DNA of 8,108 nucleotides, taken from assembly GCA_017626655.1 (NCBI GenBank), contig JAGAIH010000276.1, forward strand, positions 1 to 8,108, in the 5' to 3' direction. The translations under genes were made by a program, and so were the position numbers. Positions 1-8,108 of this stretch are shown here, piece after piece. The notes under the pieces are model-generated. The model made no database searches. It worked only from the letters and a program-made list of their open reading frames with translations, and was not told the origin of the DNA. The DNA is from Clostridia bacterium. GTDB lineage: Bacteria; Bacillota_A; Clostridia; Oscillospirales; CAG-272. Positions within the stretch are counted from its first letter, which is position 1. Each line of letters starts with the position of its first letter.

Positions 1-439
1 CCAGGGCAACGCCTGGGGCAACTGGGATCCCGAGAAGTTCACCGTGGAGGATTCCGCCTTTGGCTTCGTGGTCATGGAGAACGGCGCCACCATCAATCTG
101 GAGTCGGCCTGGGCCCTCAATATGCTGGACGTCCGCGAGGCGACCACCCTCATCTGCGGCACCAAGGCAGGCGGCGACCTGTATGACGGCGTCCGCATCA
201 ACGGCATCCGCAACAACGCCCAGTATCTCCTGAAGCCCAACCTGAATCCCCAGGGCGCGGCCTTCTACGAGGGCGCAAACGCCGGCGATCCCGCTTCCAT
301 GGAGGCGGCTCAGTGGATCAACGCCGTCATCAATGACACCGATCCCTGCGTCCTCCCCGAGCAAGCCTACACCGTCACCCGCATCCTGGAGGGCATCTAC
401 GAGTCCGCCAAGACCGGTCAGCCCTACTACTTCGACTGA
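1..439 (+). CDS. Gfo/Idh/MocA-family NAD(P)-dependent oxidoreductase, C-terminal part (left edge truncated)
   Basis: The frame is open from base 2 and stops with TGA at 437-439, so about 145 residues of the C-terminal half are present; the start lies outside the window. The visible part fits the C-terminal alpha/beta domain of the Gfo/Idh/MocA family. The sheet that forms the substrate face reads EDSAFGFVVMENGATINLES, followed by AWALN and then a tail (LPEQAYTVTRILEGIYESAK) ending in PYYFD, which resembles the closing helix typical of the family. The N-terminal Rossmann fold and the catalytic lysine motif are not in view. Members oxidise or reduce sugars, inositols or their derivatives with NAD(P). 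The following gene is a sugar isomerase/epimerase on the same strand, a common pairing in carbohydrate catabolic operons. The substrate cannot be told from this fragment. Family assignment is fairly sure, specificity unknown. Confidence 0.85.
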   Translation, partial: QGNAWGNWDPEKFTVEDSAFGFVVMENGATINLESAWALNMLDVREATTLICGTKAGGDLYDGVRINGIRNNAQYLLKPNLNPQGAAFYEGANAGDPASMEAAQWINAVINDTDPCVLPEQAYTVTRILEGIYESAKTGQPYYFD

Positions 440-3400
440 TATTTCCAAGCCTCCCCCTCCAGGGGAGGTGGCTCGCCCACCCGGGCGTGCCGGAGAGGGC
501 GAGAGAGACCGCCCTCTCACCCGCCCTTGGCGGGAGCTCTCCCGAAGGGAGAGCCTTCACAATGACTGAAAGGAATTTTCCCTATGAAACTGAGTGTTTT
601 AGCCAATCTGTACGGCTCCAAGTCTTTGGACGAGACCCTCTCGATCCTGACAGGCCTGGGCGTCCACACCGTTGAGCTGGGCGCGGGCGGTTACCCCGGC
701 AAGGCTCACTGCAACCCCGAGGAGCTGCTGGCCGACTCCGCCAAGTATGACGAGTTCATGGCCACCCTGAAGAAGTACGACGTGGAGGTCTGCGCGCTGG
801 CCGCCCACGGCAACGCCCTCCACCCCGACAAGGCCATCGCCGAGCAGTTCGACAAGGACTTCCGCAACGCGGTTCTGCTGGCCGAGAAGATGGGCGTGGA
901 TACCGTCATCACCTTCTCGGGCTGCCCCGGCGACCACGAGGGGGCCAAGTACCCCAACTGGGTCACCTGCCCCTGGCCCGAGGACTTCCTGGCCATCCTG
1001 GACTGGCAGTGGAACGAGAAGGTCATTCCCTACTGGAAAGAGGCCGGCGCCTTCGCCCTGGCCCACAACGTCCCCCACATCGCCTTTGAGATGCACCCCG
1101 GCTTCTGCGTCTACAACCCCGCTACCCTGCTCCGCCTCCGCGAGGCTGTCGGTCCCGTCATTGGTGCCAACTTCGATCCCTCCCACCTGGTCTGGCAGGG
1201 CATGGATCCCGTGGCCGCCATCCGCGAGCTGAAGGGCGCCATCTACCACGTCCACGCCAAGGACACCAAGATCGACAAGTACAACACCGCCGCAAACGGC
1301 GTGCTGGACACCAAGCACTACTCCGACGAGCTGAACCGCTCCTGGATCTTCCGCACCGTGGGCTACGGCAACGGCGAGACCTACTGGAGAGACATGATCT
1401 CCAACCTCCGCCTCTGCGGCTACGATAAGGTCCTGTCCATCGAGCACGAGGACAGCATCATGACCATCGACGAGGGCCTCTCCAAGGCCGTGGCTTTCCT
1501 GAAGGGCGTTTGCATCTTTGAGGAGAAGCCTACGACCATGAGCTGGGCATAAGAGTTCACCTACAGGCAGGCGTGTCTTTTGGCGCGCCTGCTTTTCGGT
1601 AACAAAAAAGCTCCCTCACGGGAGCAATTTAAAGGTTCATCTAGCATAACGACAAACTTACAAGGAGGTTCCCGATGAAACCAACCATCATCACCGATGA
1701 AATGATCGAAAAGATGAAGAAGAAGGGGATCAAAAGTCTGATCGTAAACGGTGTGAAAAGCCTTCTGTTTTATGCTATATTATTTTCTGCTCTGTTCTAC
1801 ATAGAGGGCTCCGAATACAATACTCTGTTCACCAAAGAAAGTCAGCCCGTCTGGTTTTGGGGCGTTTTTGTCATAATTTTGACTGCACCGATATGGATGT
1901 TCAAGCTCTACCGCCTCATACTGAATCCTACGTACTATGGCGAAGTCACGGACGTGAAAATCAGCCGCACCGTAGATGCAAGAGTGCTGACAGGTTACGA
2001 CAGAAGTATAAAGGGAACAGTGGATACGTGTACTGTTACAGTAATATCAAAATTCGACATTGAACATCATTTCACATTTCGGCAGGAGGAAGCTTTGTTC
2101 GCGCACGATTATTTCCGTGTAGGGGATCGTGTGTTCCATTATGTTTTTTCCGATATTCCCGTGAATTTATCAAATGACCGTGCGGCAAAGTATTGTCCGC
2201 GGTGCGGAACACTGGGAGCGGAATGTGAAAATGTATGTGCAAAATGCAATATCCCATTTATTCAATGCACCTCAAAAAAAGATCCTTAAAAGTAATTGGA
2301 TATTCGAACGAAATTTTCCGTAATAAAAAAGCCCCCTCACGGGAGCAATTTATCGGAAAGGTCTTGACAAACCGAAGAAAATCCGTTATAATAAGGGCGT
2401 AGGAGCTACCGATGACGGTGCTTCCTCGTTATATGTTAAAAAAGATAACCGTAAACTTGGAAGGTTGGGCGGTTATCTTTTTTTACTGTTTAAGTAAGAC
2501 ATGATGACGAATGCCAGCGTGATGAGAGCCATCAAAAACTCGACCAGCTCATACCAAGTAACATACATCAAAGCATCACCTCCCCCTTGCAGAGCATCAG
2601 GGAAGGAAAAAGATTTGCGCTTCCCTGTGGATACACAGAGGAAGTCACCGCCACCGTTACCTTTTTCAAGGTCGGCAGACCTACGGGAACCGTTTCCGAT
2701 TCCGACAAATGACGGGCATTTGTCCCTTGCGCCTATTATATCATGCAGATGATTCATTGTCAATCCCACTTTTTTCAAAAAATCCCCCAAAAACTGTAAG
2801 ATAGCCCACCAAACGTCGGTAATGTAAGTAGAGGGGTCGGCGCGCGCTCCTCAAATACATTGAAAGGAGGATGTACTATGGAAGACAGAGACATCATAGC
2901 CCTCTATTTTGCCCGCAACGAGGATGCCATCAAGGAATCCTCGGTCAAGTACGGTAAATACGTGACGGGCATTTCCATCAGCATCCTGCAAAACGCCCTC
3001 GACGCGGAAGAGTGTGTCAACGACACCTGGCTCAAGGCCTGGAACAGCATCCCGCCCCAAAATCCGCCCTCCTTGAAGGTCTATCTGGGGCGGCTGGTGC
3101 GGCATTTGTCCATCGACCGCCTGCGGACGATCACCCGCTTGAAGCGGAATCGGGAGCTGGAGGTCGCCTTGGACGAGCTGGCTGATTGCGCCCTGCCCGA
3201 AGAAACGCCCGAGGCAGACGTGACCTCCCTGACCGCCGCTCTGGACGAGTTTCTGGATGGTCTGGAGCCTACCGACCGCAAGCTCTTTGTGGGACGGTAC
3301 TGGCACCTCTACCCCGTGTCCAAGCTGGCAGCGGCCTACGGGCTGACGACAAACAACACCTCGGTCAAGCTCCACCGACTGCGGGAGCGGCTGAGGGAGC

Positions 3401-6400
3401 ATCTTACAGAAAGGGGATTTCCCGTATGAAACGATCCACGACCATTTTGCGCGGGTTGAACGATATCCGCGCGAGCTATATTCTGGAAAGCGAGCTGCCC
3501 GACAACGGGGCGGTCCTGCTTCCCCATGTCCCCCCGCGCGCCGCGTGGAAAAAGATCGCCTCCAGCGGGTGGTTCGTGGCGGCGGTGTCCGGTGTCGTGG
3601 CTCTGGGCGTGCTGATAGCCATTGTGCTGGCCGGGCAGGAAGGCCCCGGTTGGATCACGCCGCCCGTGGGGACACGGCCAAGCGAGACGACGGGGGAGGA
3701 ACCGACCGAAGCCGTCACCGAGGCCATCATGGCGCAGCGAGGCCTCATGAAGCGAACGGTCTACGATGCAGAGGGCAATGAAACGTATCGTACCAAATAC
3801 ACCTATGAGAACGGTCTGCTCGTCAGAGAAAGAAACTATCTGGACGGCAGAGGAACCGACATGAAGGTCTACACATACAACGAAAACGGTCTCGTCATTC
3901 AAGAGAAATATACGTTTGACGAGGTGGCCTCTGCCGGTTGGACAAACACCTACGAATACGACGAACAAGGCCGCGTCATTCGGAGGTACACCGCCTATGA
4001 CAGCGATAAACCCGCAGAAGAGGTACGCACCGAGTACGACGCGCTCGGGCGCATCTCCAAAGAAGAAAGCACGGATTCGGTCACTACCTATAACTACGGC
4101 GAAAACGGTAGCTATACAGTCCTGACAGAATACAAAAACGAGGCGACTGTGGCCCGTTTGGAGAGGATCACGGATGAGCGCGGCAATATGGTCCGTGAGC
4201 GTCACTACCGCAACGAGGAGCTGACCCGTGATTACGTGTACGAATACAACGAGAAGAACCAGAAAATCAAAAGCTACTTATGCTCTACGGACGGTTCCGC
4301 GTCTATGAGCAACGTGATCGAATATGACTACGACGAAAGTGGTAACCTTGTCCGCACCACCATCACCTCCGACGAGGACGATATCACCACAGTCCATTCA
4401 TACGAATACAATGAATACGGCGAGATGACAAAGGAGCTTCGGTATGCCTACATGAGCTCGGAGCTTGTATCCTCCTCTACAGTCGTGTACGAATACGGGA
4501 TCATTTCGTAATATGATCCGGTACAGAACCGAGTCCTCTGAAAAAAGCCAAAAAATCTCGTAAAATCTCAAAAAACTTTCCCAAAACCCCTTGACAAATC
4601 CCTCTGCATATGCTATAATATATTGCGTTGCGGAGGCATAGCTCAGCTGGTTAGAGCGCATGCTTGACATGCATGAGGTCATTGGTTCGATTCCAACTGT
4701 CTCCACCATAGTAGAACCAGTCGAACCAAACGGTTTGGCTGGTTTTTCTTTATGTCCCGAGGTCTGCGGCGTAGATGATATGCCTGTCAGTGACCGCTAT
4801 TCTTTTCCCCCAAGGCAAACAGAAATCCCGACGGATCTCTTTAGTGAGGTCGTCGGGATTATTGTTTTGCGAATATTTGTAGAAGATCTCAACCTCGTCA
4901 TCGAACAGGATGATCTTATCTATGAGAGTGTCGATTAGTAGCTGTGGCTCTGCTTTTAGTGCGTCAAGTAAAAACATTTCAACGTCCTCCTTTGTGAGCA
5001 GATTGGCCTCCTTGCACTCCTCGCTCAGGATTCGCCCGTTCAGCTCATCGATCTGCAATTCCAATTCGGTGATTCGATCCTTGGTGGTCGCGGTAAAAAT
5101 ACCGGCTTCCAGAGCCTTCATGAGATTATTCAAAGCCTTTTGCGCCTTGCTTCTTTCGTCCCGTAGAAGCGCCAGGACGGCTTGCTCGCGGGCACGCTTC
5201 CGATGTACCTCGATCACCTCCTCGGCTATTGCAGACAGATTCTCGGGCTTATTCAGCAGCATGAGCGTTGTGTTCAGCACCATTTCCTCCAAGTCGGCTT
5301 TTCGGATGCTTTCCTTGGAGCAGGAGTGGTGCTTTTTTCTGTTGGAGCATTTGTAATAATACATGGTTGTGCCGTTTTGTGATGTGCCGCTCTCACCATT
5401 GATAGGCTTTCCGCAGATGCCGCAGATGACTTTCTTTTTCAGCAAGAACGCCACTTCTCTGCTGGACGATCCAAGCTTGTTCTTTGCCAGCATCGTCTGC
5501 ACACGGTTGAACAGCTCGGTAGGAACGATTTGGGGGTAGATATTGGTAAACACCTCGTCTCCATGACGGTAGATGCCGATGTACTTTTCAAGGCGGAGAA
5601 TCTTGTAAATGGTATTCGCTTTGAAGGGCTTTCCCATGTGTGTGACGCCTCTCGCCGTCAACTCCTCGATGATCTCCCGCACGATCTTACCGGTAGAATA
5701 GGACTGGTACATCCACCGCACGATCTCTGCGCGTTCTTCATTCACGATAATTTTCTTATTAGCCGTCGTGTACCCATAGGGCACCTTGCCGCCTGCGAAG
5801 TTGCCCTTCAAGCGGCTCTCATTCTGACCACGTCGGATCTTCTGTGATAGCTCGGCGGAGTAGTATTCGGATAGACCGATTAGGACATTTTCAAGAATGA
5901 TACCGTCCAGATTCTGCGTGCCGTCGATGTTGACCGACGTTCTCTGGGTGGCCGAGATCAATATCTTGCCATTCTTCTGAAGCCTCTGCTTGTTGACCGC
6001 TACCTCGATGGAGTTTCGCCCGAAGCGGTCAAGTGCGTACACCAATACGATCTCCCATGGCTGAGGCTTATCGCTGTCTGAGAGCATCTTCTGAAACGCC
6101 GCTCGATTGTCGTTTGTACCGGTCATGGCTCGGTCGATGTAAGTGTCGATGATCTTCAAATCGTTACGTTCAGCGAATTCATGACAAACACGGAGTTGAC
6201 CTTCAATGGATTGTTCTGTCTGCCGTTCACTGGAATAACGTGCGTAGATAACTGCTGTTTTCATTTTGTTTTTCCTTTCTGATTTGTCTTTAGATTTGTC
6301 TTTCGACGGGAGCGGACCAAACGGAACCGCCCAAAGAGGTCAAGGGAAACAGGCGAAAATATTGCATTTTAGTTGGTCGACTTCTGCTTTTCAGCGATAT

Positions 6401-8108
6401 TTTCGCCCCCTTGACCTCGACGGCGGTTTCGTTTACGCTCCACCAAGGCGAAAGACTAATTTGTTAATTCTTCTTGGGCATTTGCTTGATGACTTCGGAG
6501 CTGACTTCACCGATATACACCCCATCGTCAAAACAAATGAAATTATCGAACAGTAGGAGCTTTCTGTCCTCCTGCCCGATGGTACACACCACATCATCGT
6601 CAAGAATGTCCGAGACGAAATATGCCGGGGTGTTCTTGGAATATACGATCCTCTCACCGGACTTGTCAATGTACTTCATGAGATAAGCGGTGGCGTTGGG
6701 TAGCTCCTGCTTATTGATCGGCTCAAAATCGTTTCTGCCGAAGCGTTCTGTGAAGTAGCTGTTCTGCAAGGTGGTCTGCATCCTGTGGTTCTTGGTGCTA
6801 TAATCCCGATGTTCCATCAGCTCGCCGATCATAGCGTTTTCGGGAATATTGAAAAGCCCGTGGAAATGCAATCGGTCAGAGTTCGGGGATCGCTCCCAAA
6901 CGCCGATGTAAATCCAGCCCTTACGGTGGCACATCTTTTTGAAGCAATCCCGTAGCTTGACCTTGAAGCTGGCTTCGGTATGCTTCTGATCATCGTAGGT
7001 GAAGGTACAGAAGTAATTCCAAGTCCCAAGATTGATCTTCCTCACCAGCCTCTTCCGCCTCTCGATCAGATTCCGTTTGATTCGCTCCATCTCGGCCTTT
7101 ACGTATTCGGTCGCCTGTTCTTCGCTCTCAAATTGCGGTTTCAATTCCGCTACGATCTCCGTAACCTTCTCTTTTCGTCGTTTGGCCTTTGCGCCCTTGT
7201 AGGCCTTTTCAAAAGCCGTTCTCATTTCGTCATTTTTGTTGCCGCGGTAGCCGCCTTTCCCGGGACTCTTGCCCTCGTTTTGTGGGATGGCGATATAGTG
7301 GCTACCGTCGAAGTAGACCTTTGCTTTCTCATGAGCCATGGTCACGCCCCCTTTCGTGTTTGTTTGCGGTCTCCAGCATACGAGCAAGCAAAGCCGCAAT
7401 GAACGCCGCCCTCTCCGCTTCGCCCATCTGCTTGATGACCACGTCGCCGTGAATGATGATTTTTACCTCTCTTTCTGTCAATGTTTTTCTCCTTTTTTGA
7501 ATTTTCCAGAGAAAAAGGCACGAAAAAAGCGCAATACGCTTTTCTGTCATGAAAACGTATTACGCCTTTTAAGTGCAACCTTCCGATTTTGCCCTCGGAA
7601 CACGGGCTCGGCCTTTTCAATTAGGCATCATCATTCTTGGCTTGACACTTTGCATACGAACTAACTATACTTGGACTATTCCTTTTTCAGTGAAATGTAC
7701 TGCTATTATACCACAAAAGTTCGAGTTTGTCAAGCAAACTTAACCTATGTTTTCTCACATCTTTTATAACAAATCCAAAGTTTACCCAACCTTTTACAAC
7801 TACTCACAACTTCCATGGTGCATAAAAAGGATAGCACATGGGGATCAGATTTGTCAACTTTCGTAACTGGCGGGTTTTGATTATCTACTGGACAAATCTC
7901 ACTCGGAAACTGATGGTGATGATGCGAGGGCTGACAATCCCACACGGCGGCGCTCCAACAAACGGCTAAAAACGAAATCTATCCAAAAAGCCGCCGAGCG
8001 TGATCGCGGACGTACGCCCAAGCGGCTCAGCGGGCGACTCCGCGACCGCTCGGCTTTGGATTTTTCTTTTTCGTTTGTTTGCGGTGCGGGCGTGTGCTTG
8101 TCTCGGCG

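Overview
The window looks like a chromosomal segment of a Clostridia-type Firmicute with a high-GC core, most likely a gut Oscillospiraceae or Lachnospiraceae relative. This rests on the AGGAGG-type ribosome binding sites, four perfect TTGACA-N17-TATAAT promoters, the protein families and a holin-like toxin locus; the genus cannot be fixed from sequence alone.

Layout: (1) 1-1552, a GC-rich catabolic gene pair on the + strand: the C-terminal end of a Gfo/Idh/MocA-type oxidoreductase, a 105-bp block of consecutive hairpins, then a complete TIM-barrel sugar phosphate isomerase/epimerase and a terminator. (2) 1599-2352, an AT-richer cassette encoding a two-helix membrane protein with a C-terminal zinc ribbon, flanked by two 33-nt direct repeats (31/33 identical), each carrying a leftward terminator hairpin. 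(3) 2364-2763, an unannotated-looking type I toxin-antitoxin locus. A 31-aa holin-like toxin on the - strand and a short antitoxin RNA on the + strand are transcribed convergently from two perfect promoters and share one bidirectional terminator, whose stem contains the toxin stop codon. (4) 2878-4511, an ECF-type sigma factor overlapping by ATGA with a membrane protein that looks like its anti-sigma factor, with an extracytoplasmic array of YD/RHS-like repeats. (5) 4591-4747, a tRNA-Val(GAC) with its own promoter and terminator.

(6) 4750 to the right edge is part of an integrated mobile element, read mainly on the - strand: a long leader with an attenuator-like terminator, a 50-aa protein with a TTG start, an overlapping HUH-type rolling-circle replication initiator, a very large inverted repeat, and a large serine recombinase ending at the tRNA gene. 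A second large palindrome near the right edge and a scattered GATTTGTC motif are candidate replication sequences. A 43-aa reading frame on the + strand may lie in the same control region. The right end of the element is outside the window.

The most interesting items are the toxin-antitoxin locus, whose toxin leader can form mutually exclusive hairpins that share strands with the Shine-Dalgarno and the antitoxin target, and the compact recombinase plus HUH-Rep element with its two giant palindromes.
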